Shown: piece by piece, positions 26,551 to 34,022 of the stretch
Position numbering within the stretch: the first letter of the stretch is position 1
Layout: each line of letters starts with the position of its first letter
Assembly (NCBI RefSeq): GCF_003217515.1
Contig: NZ_QJSX01000017.1
Coordinates: forward strand, 45,018 to 109,017
Reading direction: 5' to 3'
From: Deinococcus yavapaiensis KR-236
GTDB lineage: Bacteria; Deinococcota; Deinococci; Deinococcales; Deinococcaceae
Length of the DNA: 64,000 bases
The notes under the pieces: generated by a model
Databases searched by the model: none
Told to the model about the DNA's origin: nothing
What the model saw: the letters and a program-made list of their open reading frames with translations, nothing else
Made by a program: the position numbers and the translations under genes

Positions 26551-27228
26551 CGCTTTCTCCAAAGGCGCCGAACCGTACTCTCACGCGCAGTTCGTCGCCG
26601 ACCTCGAGGGTTTGCGCCAGCAATTGAATCTCGGGAAGATCACCATTCTCGGCGGTTCCTACGGCGGCTTCATCGTCTTGGAGTACGTCCGCACCCACCC
26701 CGAGAATCTGCATGCCGTGATCTTGCGGGACACGGCCGCCAGCAACCGCTTCGAGGGCATCGCCAAACAGCGCGCCGCGCTCAAGACAGCGTCCTGCCCA
26801 TGGATCCGGACAAGCTGCATCGCATCTTCACCGGTGAAGTTTTCAGCAACGACGACTTCCGTGACTGCTTCGAAATGATTCAGCCGCTTTACAACGTCGA
26901 CTACGACCCCGAGGAAGGCGCGAAGCGGCTTGCGCGCATTCCCTTCCGGTACGAAACGCACAACTGGGCGTTCAGCCGCAACCAACGTCGGTACGATCTC
27001 GCCGAACGGCTACATGAAATCCAAGTGCCGATGCTCGTCACGGTGGGCCGTCATGACTGGATCACGCCACTCAAAACGTCCGAGGAAATCGCCGCGAACC
27101 TTCCGAACAGCGAACTCGTCATCTTCGAGAACAGTGGGCACTCTCCGCAACTCGAAGAGAAAGAACACTTCCTCGACGTCGTGAGGTCCTTCCTGGCTCG
27201 GCACGTTCCCGTGCCCACCCGAGGCTGA
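26551..27228 (+). pseudogene. alpha/beta hydrolase (proline iminopeptidase-like), frame-shifted
   Basis: The upstream frame carries SHAQFVADLEGLRQQLNLGKITILGGSYGGFIVLEYVRTHPENLHAVILRDTAASNRFEGI with the nucleophile elbow G-G-S-Y-G-G. Around 26790 the frame shifts, and the second frame continues DPDKLHRIFTGEVFSNDDFRDCFEMIQPLYNVDYDPEEGAKRLARIPFRYETHNWAF...VTVGRHDWITPL (catalytic Asp)...NSGHSPQLEEKE (catalytic His). The N-terminal ~60 residues with the oxyanion HGGPG are missing. The remnant is therefore truncated and frame-shifted. Its stop overlaps the next start (TGATG). Confidence 0.7.
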
Positions 27229-28413
27229 TGATGCTGAACGGCATTCCTCCTTAGGAAACCGCGGAGCGCGCACGCACGTTCTTCACGCGCGTTCCCACCC
27301 TCGACGCCCTCGTGCTGTTCGACGATCAGTACATCCTGTTCTACACGAGCTTCGCGTTCTTTCCGACCGAACGGCCCATCGCCCTGACCGTCACCGTCGA
27401 CGGGGAACGCGCCCTGTTCGTTCCACGCCTCGAAGGCGATCACGCCCGGCAGGTCAGTCAGGCCGAACACGTCGAGAGTTACCGGGAGTTTCCGGACGAA
27501 CGACACCCTCTGCTGCAACTCGCGGACGTCCTGACGAACTTGGGATTGCGTTTTGCGCCCATCGGCTTGAACCACGACGTGACCCGCCGGTCATGGGGTA
27601 CTTGGGACCTCTGCTGTCCGAGGTGTTGCCCGGCGCGCGACGTCACCGTGCGCATCGCGAGGTGAATCGCCAAATGGCCTTGAAAATACCCCTCGACCTC
27701 GACTTGATTCGCGAAAGCTGCCGTTCGGGGCACCGAGCGCACGAACTGCTTCAGCAGTACACCCGTCCCGGCTTGACCGAAACGGAAGTGCCGGACCGTG
27801 CCACCTCAAAAGCCACGGCGGAAATGACGCGCGCGTGCGCGCCGCACTCCAGCGGCGGAAACAAGTGGATTAGGGGTCCCTGACAATGTACCGCGGCCAG
27901 ATCGGTCGAAACGGCGCACTGCCGCACGCCATGAACATCAACGCGACCTTTCAACTGGGAGACACCTTGGTGACCGGGGCTGGCGCGGCCGTTTGGGGTT
28001 ACCTTAGTGAACTCGAACGCACGATGTTCCTAGGCGAACCCGCACCTCAGCCACGTCAATACTTCGATCTGATGGTGGGTGCCCAAGACACCGCGTTCGC
28101 ACGACTTCATCCCGGTGCCACCCGCACTCAAGTCGACCGCGCCGTGCGTGACTACTTCGATCATCACGGCATTACCAATTTGTGGCGTCACCACACGGGA
28201 CACGGTCTCGGTCAACGGATTCACGAAAGCCCCTTTCTGGACCTCGGGGACGACACACCTCTCGAGCTGGGTATGGTGCTGAGTGTCCAGCCCGGCTCGT
28301 ACGACCCCGCGTGGGGCGGCTTCCGACACTCCGACGCGGTGCTCATCACACCCACGGGCATGGAGCTCCTCACCATCTACCCGCGCGATTTGCAGAGCCT
28401 CATCCTCGCCTGA
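27228..28413 (+). pseudogene. M24-family (Xaa-Pro aminopeptidase-like) peptidase with an in-frame stop and frameshifts
   Basis: ATG 27228 overlaps the hydrolase stop. Codon 9 is TAG (27252-27254), after which the N-terminal domain continues (ETAERARTFFTRVPTLDALVLFDDQYILFYTSFAFFPTERPIALTV...). Frameshifts near 27595 and 27885 separate this from the C-terminal pita-bread domain: FQLGDTLVTGAGAAVWGYLSELERTMFLG, LWRHHTGHGLGQRIHESPFLDLGDD, VLSVQPGSYDPAWGGFRHSDAVLIT. The Glu of the usual EPG-x-Y metal ligand is Gln here. At least three lesions make this a dead gene, but the C-terminal half remains well conserved, so decay is recent. Confidence 0.75.
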
Positions 28414-28897
28414 GCTTCGCGGCAAGGGTGATGCGAGCCGAGCCTGGGCAACTCGAGAGCCTGCACCTCACGCCCGTACCACCAAATTCGACTCGGCGAC
28501 ACGGACGTGAGGTGTCCGACACGCAGACGATGTTCGATAACGCGCCCTGGGGCTGGAAGTAGGCGGAAAGCTCGACGGGAAGAGCGTGAACCTCGCGCCA
28601 CTCGAGCTGCATGATATGGTCAAGTTCAACAAGACGCTCTAGGCGGTCAGGCTCTGACCTTGGGCTGCGTTCATTCACCACTGGGATGATCGCAGCCTCA
28701 CCCTTGAACTCCTTTCGAGGCTTTTATTTCGGCCTTGCGAACCGAACCCCGTGAACGTGTCTAGGATGATTTTGTACGGCGTCAGTGGGACTGGGGCGAG
28801 ATCGATCGTGGCAATGTGCCGTTCGACGGCTTGTGTGATCTCGCCTCGATAATGCCCATCGGGATCGACGGCTTTTGCCTGAAGTGACGAAAGCCCG
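28414..28897. other. degraded intergenic stretch
   Basis: No intact gene. A plus frame ending at the TAG near 28638 (KLDGKSVNLAPLELHDMVKFNKTL) and a minus frame just beyond parB (about 28700-28880: AKAVDPDGHYRGEITQAVERHIATIDLAPVPLTPYKIILDTF) both look protein-like but have no start or are cut. I cannot assign either. They extend the gene graveyard at 25.6-28.4 kb up to parB. Confidence 0.35.
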
Positions 28898-29803
28898 CTA
28901 GCTGTCGACGAGTAAAGCGTCGAGTTTGGCGAGCAGGGATTCGACGGCTTGACGCTTTTTCGGGGGAAGCGCGGCGACGCGGTCCCATCGCCGCAATGCG
29001 CTTTGCACTCGCCGTACCTGCTCGGGCACGTCGCTTGGCGGCGCCTCGCGAGCGGCGGCACGCTTGATGTCTTCGAGGCTGGCGCCGCTCGCGGCGAGGG
29101 CGAGCAACTCGGCGCGGCGCGCTTCGTCGGGGGTGGAAGCGATGAGGCGCCCTTTGGTGTAGTCGAGCCCGCCGCGCATCGCAGCCAGGACGTCCTCGGG
29201 GAACTTGAGGATGGGAAGGTGGTGCACGAGGTATGTTTGCCAAGTCCCTCCGATGACCTCGAAGAGGCGCTCGAGCGTGGCGAGGTCGCGGGCAGCGTCG
29301 TCGGTGGCAGTCTCCCCTTTTCGAAGCGACGCCCGGAGCGCGCTGAGTCGCGCCGGCACTTGTTCGGTTGGCACGTCGAGTCGCGTGGCGATGAGGCGCG
29401 CGGTCGCGTCCGTTCGGTCGACCGGATCGAGATCCGCGCGTTGCAAGTTCTCGACGATGGCGACTTCGAGGGCGGCGCGATCGTCGAGTTCACGCACGAG
29501 GACCGGGACTTCCGTGAGGCCGGCGCGGCGCGCGGCGCGCCAGCGCCTCTCCCCTGCTACGATCTCGTACCCGCCAGATGTTTTGCGCGCGAGCAGCGGT
29601 TGCAGCACGCCACGTGCCTTCAGAGACGCGGCGAGCTCCTCAAGGGCCGCCTCGTCGAAGTGTCTGCGCGGTTGGTTGGGCATCGGCTTGAGGTCGTCGA
29701 CGAGGACGTTGACGACTTCGGAAGGAGCTTCCCTGCCCACATCGCCGATGATGGAGGCGAAGACACCTTTGCGGTCGAGGGTACGCTTCGATTTAGTGGA
29801 CAC
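28898..29803 (-). CDS. parB: ParB-family partition protein
   Basis: A 301-aa centromere-binding protein. ParB N-terminal domain (about 28-120): VNVLVDDLKPMPNQPRRHFDEAALEELAASLKARGVLQPLLARKTSGGYEIVAGERRWRAARRAGLTEVPVLVREL, including the CTP-binding GERRWRAA motif. A central helix-turn-helix region (about 130-210) and a C-terminal helical dimerisation part (QVRRVQSALRRWDRVAALPPKKRQAVESLLAKLDALL) follow. It loads on a parS site and works with ParA to segregate the replicon. Its start overlaps the end of parA by 11 bp, so the two are coupled. The EIVAGERRWRAA region is intact. The perfect palindrome at 30582-30601 is the best parS candidate. Confidence 0.93.
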   Translation of the reverse strand: MSTKSKRTLDRKGVFASIIGDVGREAPSEVVNVLVDDLKPMPNQPRRHFDEAALEELAASLKARGVLQPLLARKTSGGYEIVAGERRWRAARRAGLTEVPVLVRELDDRAALEVAIVENLQRADLDPVDRTDATARLIATRLDVPTEQVPARLSALRASLRKGETATDDAARDLATLERLFEVIGGTWQTYLVHHLPILKFPEDVLAAMRGGLDYTKGRLIASTPDEARRAELLALAASGASLEDIKRAAAREAPPSDVPEQVRRVQSALRRWDRVAALPPKKRQAVESLLAKLDALLVDS

Positions 29804-30557
29804 GCGCGCCCTCCACGGCGGTGACGAGTTCTTGGGCGGTGCGGCGAATCTCGTGGTCGGCAGGCGAGTTCGGCGCGAAGAGTCCGACGGGCTCTCCGGC
29901 GGCTTGCGCGTCGTTGACCATTGGGCGGTATGACATCGGACTCGCGAGGGGCGTCAGTTGGGCTTGCAGCGCCTCCAGAACGGCGCGGGCATGCTGCGTG
30001 CGACTGTCGTAGACCGTCGGGACGTACAGGCCGACGGCGAGCGCAGGGGAGAGCTTGCGGTACTTTTTTGCCATCGCGTCGACGGTGGCGAGACCTTTGA
30101 TCCCCTTCCAGTTGACGGGAACGGGAACGATCAAGCGGTCGGCGGCGATGCAGGCGAGGGCCGAGAGTTGACCGAGACTCGGGCCCGAGTCGATGAGGAC
30201 GTAGTCGTACTCGTCGATCGCGTCGAGAGCGAGGCGCAGATTGAGGATGCCCCCCGGATTGCCCGGCAAGATGACTTCGAGTTCCGCGAGCTCGATGCTG
30301 GAGGGAATCAAGTGCATGCCGTGCACTTCGATCGGCTCGGGAAGAGGCGCTTCGTGCGCGGCGGCGTGGTAGACCGTGCGGTCCAACGGTGCGTCCATAA
30401 CTCCGAGCGACTCGCTCAGGGTGCTTTGCGGGTCGGTGTCAATGAGAAGGACGCGCTTGTCGTAGTGGCGGGCGAGGGCGTACCCTACCTCGCGCACGAC
30501 GTAGCTTTTTCCCGCGCCTCCGACGAAGTTAAATGCCGTCAGACGTTGCATGTTCAT
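29793..30557 (-). CDS. parA: ParA-family partition ATPase
   Basis: A 254-aa Walker-type ATPase: P-loop at 11-18 (FVGGAGKS), VLLIDTDPQSTLSESLGV (Walker A'), YVLIDSGPSLGQLSALACIAADRLIVPVPVNWKGIKGL (Walker B and following), and a typical C-terminal region with VYDSRTQHARAVLEAL. ParA forms ATP-dependent dimers on nucleoid DNA and is pulled off by ParB to move the replicon. Odd point: the signature lysine that opens the deviant Walker A (K-G-G-x-x-K-T/S) is Val here. It has no N-terminal HTH, so is of the short ParA type, though autoregulation could be through ParB at the upstream palindrome. ATG 30557 or 30551 are both possible; TATTCT overlaps the start. Confidence 0.92.
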   Translation of the reverse strand: MNMQRLTAFNFVGGAGKSYVVREVGYALARHYDKRVLLIDTDPQSTLSESLGVMDAPLDRTVYHAAAHEAPLPEPIEVHGMHLIPSSIELAELEVILPGNPGGILNLRLALDAIDEYDYVLIDSGPSLGQLSALACIAADRLIVPVPVNWKGIKGLATVDAMAKKYRKLSPALAVGLYVPTVYDSRTQHARAVLEALQAQLTPLASPMSYRPMVNDAQAAGEPVGLFAPNSPADHEIRRTAQELVTAVEGARVH

Positions 30558-30581
30558 CCAGAATACCGAAGTTCGTCGGCT

Positions 30582-30601
30582 TTGTTACAACGTTGTAACA
30601 A
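30582..30601. promoter_or_regulatory. parS-like 20-bp perfect palindrome
   Basis: TTGTTACAACGTTGTAACAA, a perfect 20-bp palindrome 25 bp upstream of parA. It has the TGTT...CG...AACA outline of the ParB-site consensus and overlaps the -35 zone of the presumed parA promoter, so it may be both centromere and operator. Confidence 0.7.
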
Positions 30602-30741
30602 GCTCGCGCCGCCCACGGAACGTCGGCTTCGACGAAGCGCGTCCAACTCCGTTTCTCAGGCGAATTCGCTGGGCTCCGGGCACGATTCGTGGTAGGCATG
30701 GACTACCAATACTTCCAGGCCATCCGCCTTCGAGGAGACGA

Positions 30742-31218
30742 ATGAAAAAGTTGCTCGCCCTGATCGCCCTCATCGTCACGTGCTTCGCCGCCGCCCAATC
30801 CTCACAAGCGACCAACATTGTCGGTAGGCCACTCTGCCTTCTCGATCAAGGCAACGTCGACATCCAGATCAACGACAAGGCGTTCCTCTTCGCCGACGCC
30901 GCCAAACAGCTCGACGAGCTCCTCCGCGCCCATCTCGCCGCGCGGCACGTTCCCCTGACGGACGCCAACTGCAGCCAAGGCAATCACGTCACCGCCACGA
31001 TCCTCGTCACCGACGCCCTCGAAGGCTACCGAGCGTACAGCGTGCAACTCTACGTCGAGAACATCGCTATGAGCTCCCTGAGGGCTCCACGAATCTGGAA
31101 CAAGAGCACCCTTCTTCTCGCCAAGCACACCCCGAACGACGCCCTCACCATGCTTCGCGACGCCTTGACCGCGATGATCGATACGCTGGCGGCCGACTAC
31201 GCCAGCACGACCAAGTAA
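30742..31218 (+). CDS. secreted protein of unknown function
   Basis: A 158-aa protein with signal peptide MKKLLALIALIVTCFAAAQSSQA. The mature part begins TNIVGRPLCLLDQGNVDIQINDKAFLFADAAKQLDELLRAHLAARHVPLTDANCSQGNHVTATILVTDALEGYRAYSVQLYVENIAM, with two Cys that may pair. I do not recognise the family, but the mix of a short beta-rich core and a final helix (MLRDALTAMIDTLAADY) looks like a small folded exported domain. ATG 30742 has GAGGAG 5 nt upstream. A TGGTAG-N7-CTACCA inverted repeat lies at 30690-30708, about 33 bp before the start, and may be its operator. Divergent from parA. Confidence 0.6.
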   Translation: MKKLLALIALIVTCFAAAQSSQATNIVGRPLCLLDQGNVDIQINDKAFLFADAAKQLDELLRAHLAARHVPLTDANCSQGNHVTATILVTDALEGYRAYSVQLYVENIAMSSLRAPRIWNKSTLLLAKHTPNDALTMLRDALTAMIDTLAADYASTTK

Positions 31219-31564
31219 TCCCGGCCGTCCAGAGACGACGAGAAAGAGCGGCAGGAGGGAAGCTTGCCATGAACCAACCGAACGCCTTCGTACTCGGGCA
31301 ACCGTCCATTCCACGCCTCACCGACGCGACCGAATCCAGGAGGCCACCCCGGTAGCGTTCTTGTCCTCAGCCCGAGACACGTTCTATTTGAAGCGGACGC
31401 CAGCGACGAAGAGCTTCTGCAACGACACGGCACTAACGACGAAGCGCGAGAAGCGACCTTCACGGCAACTTCAAGTTGTGAACTCAGGAATCGTCTCGGC
31501 GTAGCGAACGAGGCGGTAATGTACGAAGAAAGGCCCCCGATTCGACACCTTACAGGAGATCGGC
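31219..31564. other. intergenic, no gene recognised
   Basis: 346 bp with no family signal or RNA. It ends in the ribosome binding site (AGGAGAT, 31554-31560) of the small gene at 31565. Confidence 0.35.
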
Positions 31565-31681
31565 ATGACGAAACACAGCACGACAAAGCCCGCCCCTCGT
31601 CTCACCGTCGTCATCACCTACACCGACACTCCCCCCAGGTTCGACATTCGTATCGAACTCGTGACCCCCGGCGAATCCTGA
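31565..31681 (+). CDS. 38-aa small protein
   Basis: MTKHSTTKPAPRLTVVITYT then DTPPRFDIRIELVTPGES, 38 residues. GGAG (31555-31558) is 6 nt before ATG, an ideal spacing. The middle (RLTVVITYTDTPPRFDIRIELV) would form a beta-hairpin. No known family; it is a small gene of the kind usually missed by annotation. It is convergent with the MFS exporter, whose stop is 79 bp downstream. Confidence 0.45.
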   Translation: MTKHSTTKPAPRLTVVITYTDTPPRFDIRIELVTPGES

Positions 31682-31760
31682 AGAGGCAAGAAATCAAGGA
31701 CGAAGCTCTCTGCTCGAACGGTGCTGCAGGAGAGAACTCTCCATTGCTTTCCAGCGCTTC

Positions 31761-33020
31761 TCAGAACGGCTCGGCTGAGCGTGGCCGTCGCGCCAGCACC
31801 GCGAAGCGAAGGGCGAGAAGCAACAGCACGCCCACGTACCCCGCCACCGCCGACCACCCTCCGGCCGACCAGAACAACCCTCCGGACAGCCCGACGATAC
31901 TGGACCCCAGGTAATACGCCAGCAAGTACAGCGCCGATGCGTGGCCACGATGCGAAGGCGCGACGAGGCCAACCCAGCCGCTCACCACGGCGTGCGTGAC
32001 GAAGAAGCCGCAAGTCATCAGAATGACGCCCAGCACGACGGCTGTCAGCGGAGCGGCCAGCGTCATGAGCAAGCCGAGCAGCGACGTCAACACCCCGAAG
32101 ATCACCACCTTTGCGCGCCCGAATCGGTCCGCCACTGCGCCGCTCAGGGGTGACGCGACCACGCCGAACAGGTACGCCGCGAACAGCAAGCTCATTTGCG
32201 CGTGGCTGAGGTGGTAGGGCGTGACGGTCAAGCGAAATCCCAGATAATTGAAGACGGCGACGAAGACTCCGAGGTTCAGGAATCCCAGCACGAACAACGG
32301 TTGAAGGAGTTCGAAGGACAGGTGTTGCCACCAGATGCGGACGTGATCGCCGAGACGTGTTTCCGTGCGACGGTCGGCGCGTGGCGTGGCGGGCAGCAAC
32401 CATCGAAACCCCACGGCGGCGAGGAGGCACGTACCCGCCAGAACCGCGAGCGCCACGCGCCACGAAGTCACTTCCATCATCGCGCCCACGCCGACGCGGC
32501 CGATCATCCCGCCGAAGGCCGTGCCGCCCACGTAGACGCCCATGGCGCGTCCCAAGGCGCGTGAGTCGATCACTTCTGCCAAAGCGGCCATCGCGACGGC
32601 CGGGACACCGCCCAGCACCAGTCCGACGGCGGCGCGCGCGAGCAGCACGAGCGGCCAGGTGGGCGCGAGGCTGACGGCCACGGTAAGCAGGGCGGCGCCG
32701 ACCATCGACGTGAACAGAACGGAGCGACGAGTGAAGCGGTCCGCGACGGCGCTCATGAGGAGGATCGCGAAGGCGAGCAGACCAGTCGTGACGGAAAGCG
32801 CCAAGGCGCTCTGCGTGGGACTGACGTGGTAGGCGACGGTGAATTGAGTGAGCAGAGGTTGCGCACAATAGATCAGCGAGAACGACGCGAATCCGACGAG
32901 AAAGAATGCCACGCTCACCCGCTGGTAAGCTCGGGTTCCCGGAAGGGCGAGAGGAGCGATACTGCTCGGCGCGCTCGGACGACGTGCGCTTGTCGTGGAG
33001 GTGGGCGTCCTCGGCAGCAT
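31761..33020 (-). CDS. MFS transporter (YnfM-like, 12 TM)
   Basis: A 419-aa membrane protein with twelve predicted hydrophobic helices. MFS hallmarks are ADRFTRRSVLFTS (loop 2-3 motif A, RxGRR-like), RAAVGLVLGGVPAVAMAALAEVID (motif B/helix 4), GTAFGGMIGRVG and the second motif A AVADRFGRAKVVIFG between helices 8 and 9. The GVVASPLSGAVADRFGR and GCGFFVTHAVVSGWVG-like features match the YnfM subgroup, drug/small-molecule exporters. The long N-terminal tail of about 30 residues is hydrophilic. Translation is leaderless: TTGGAC, 18 bp, TAGATT, 6 nt, ATG 33020. No regulator is adjacent. Confidence 0.88.
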   Translation of the reverse strand: MLPRTPTSTTSARRPSAPSSIAPLALPGTRAYQRVSVAFFLVGFASFSLIYCAQPLLTQFTVAYHVSPTQSALALSVTTGLLAFAILLMSAVADRFTRRSVLFTSMVGAALLTVAVSLAPTWPLVLLARAAVGLVLGGVPAVAMAALAEVIDSRALGRAMGVYVGGTAFGGMIGRVGVGAMMEVTSWRVALAVLAGTCLLAAVGFRWLLPATPRADRRTETRLGDHVRIWWQHLSFELLQPLFVLGFLNLGVFVAVFNYLGFRLTVTPYHLSHAQMSLLFAAYLFGVVASPLSGAVADRFGRAKVVIFGVLTSLLGLLMTLAAPLTAVVLGVILMTCGFFVTHAVVSGWVGLVAPSHRGHASALYLLAYYLGSSIVGLSGGLFWSAGGWSAVAGYVGVLLLLALRFAVLARRPRSAEPF

Positions 33021-33026
33021 GCGGTC

Positions 33027-33056
33027 AATCTAGCCCCACGTCCACGCGGCGTCCAA
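33027..33056 (-). promoter_or_regulatory. leaderless promoter of the MFS gene
   Basis: Minus strand: TTGGAC (33056-33051), 18-bp spacer, TAGATT (33032-33027), then GACCGC and ATG. No ribosome site; a leaderless mRNA is expected. Confidence 0.65.
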
Positions 33057-33109
33057 TCGACGGATGCTCAAAGGCGTGTGGTTCTCGCCTGACCAACTTG
33101 CGCTTCCAC

Positions 33110-33349
33110 ATGACGAGGGGAGCGAATCTGCAAATTATCGGCGGCACGGGAAGCGGGAGCAACACCGGTGCGACTTGCTGCGGAGATGCCGGCGGGCCGA
33201 TCTCGAACGACAACAAGGTCGTGTCCGTCAACTCCTTCGTCGTCAACCATTATGGCGCGGGCGCCGGGTTCAGCTTTCGAACGGATACGCAAGTTGCTCG
33301 GGATTTCCTGCGGCAGTACGTTGACCTCGACGCCGTCACCGCCCCGTGA
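33110..33349 (+). pseudogene. trypsin-like serine protease C-terminal fragment
   Basis: About 80 codons: MTRGANLQIIGGTGSGSNTGATCCGDAGGPISNDNKVVSVNSFVVNHYGAGAGFSFRTDTQVARDFLRQY, the end of an S1-family (chymotrypsin-fold) protease. The C-G-D-x-G-G-P box, where the nucleophile Ser lies, reads GDAGGP; thus the catalytic Ser is Ala. Everything N-terminal, including catalytic His and Asp, is gone, being cut by the MFS gene's control region. This is a remnant; whether a full, Ser-less ancestor existed is unclear. Confidence 0.6.
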
Positions 33350-33660
33350 TCTCCTTCGCCGTATTTCAGCAACCCGATCTCCAACAGTCGAGGCCGGTGG
33401 AAAGGTACACGCGGCTTTCCACCGGCCTTCCTACGGGCTACCGGCGAGGTCCAGCAGGACGTGTCTCGAAATGCCTCCACCGCCTCGCCGACCTCGTCGG
33501 CGGCCCAACGAAGGTAGCGACCTCGTCCGACGGTGGAGAGGGACCGGGCAGAGGAGGGGAGAGCGAGCGCGGCTTTCGAAAGCTCGGCCTTCCGCCTTCG
33601 CGATCGAGCGGAGACGGAAGTTCAAGCAGCCGGGACGCTTCTCCATTCAATGCAAGGTGC
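33350..33660. other. intergenic, no gene recognised
   Basis: Open frames are arginine/serine-rich with no family signal. The stretch ends at the promoter/terminator cassette beginning at 33661. Confidence 0.3.
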
Positions 33661-33725
33661 TTGCGCATACACGAATTGCGCGGTATACTTTTAAGCATCA
33701 AGGTCGGCCGAGAGGCCGACCTTTT
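33661..33725 (+). terminator. promoter followed at once by a strong terminator (cassette 2)
   Basis: TTGCGC (33661-33666), 17-bp spacer, TATACT (33684-33689), predicted start near 33696, then a perfect 10-bp stem AAGGTCGGCC/GGCCGACCTT (33700-33709, 33714-33723) with loop GAGA and a TTC tail. Same layout as 7517-7577: TAT box, CATCA, then the hairpin. It sits in a convergent intergenic region upstream of GH3's stop. Confidence 0.45.
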
Positions 33726-34022
33726 CATTGGCGCCGAGCAGCCCGAGCACGCGTGGCCCCTCCGCCTCGTCGCCGTCCTCGAGGTAGACGACTCCGACCT
33801 CGGGGGCGACCCTTGGAAACATCGACGCGTCGAGCGTCTGGGGTGCCAGAGAAAGGAGGCCCAGGCGTCTCCTTTCGACCTCGGCTCCTTCGCCTCACGA
33901 CCAGGACCGTACCGAGAAGTTCGGGCTCGACGACGACGAACGACAACATGCACTCCCGGCCGATCGCCGCACGTCCGCGACTGCCTTGACTCGACTTCTC
34001 GGGAGCCGAGCACGGGCGACGT
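33726..34022. other. intergenic, no gene recognised
   Basis: About 300 bp between cassette 2 and the glycosidase stop; no coding or RNA signal seen. Confidence 0.3.

Noticed and set aside
28675..29493. 272-aa minus frame in the parB region as its own gene
   Set aside because: Its upper part is another frame of parB; only the last ~60 residues look protein-like.
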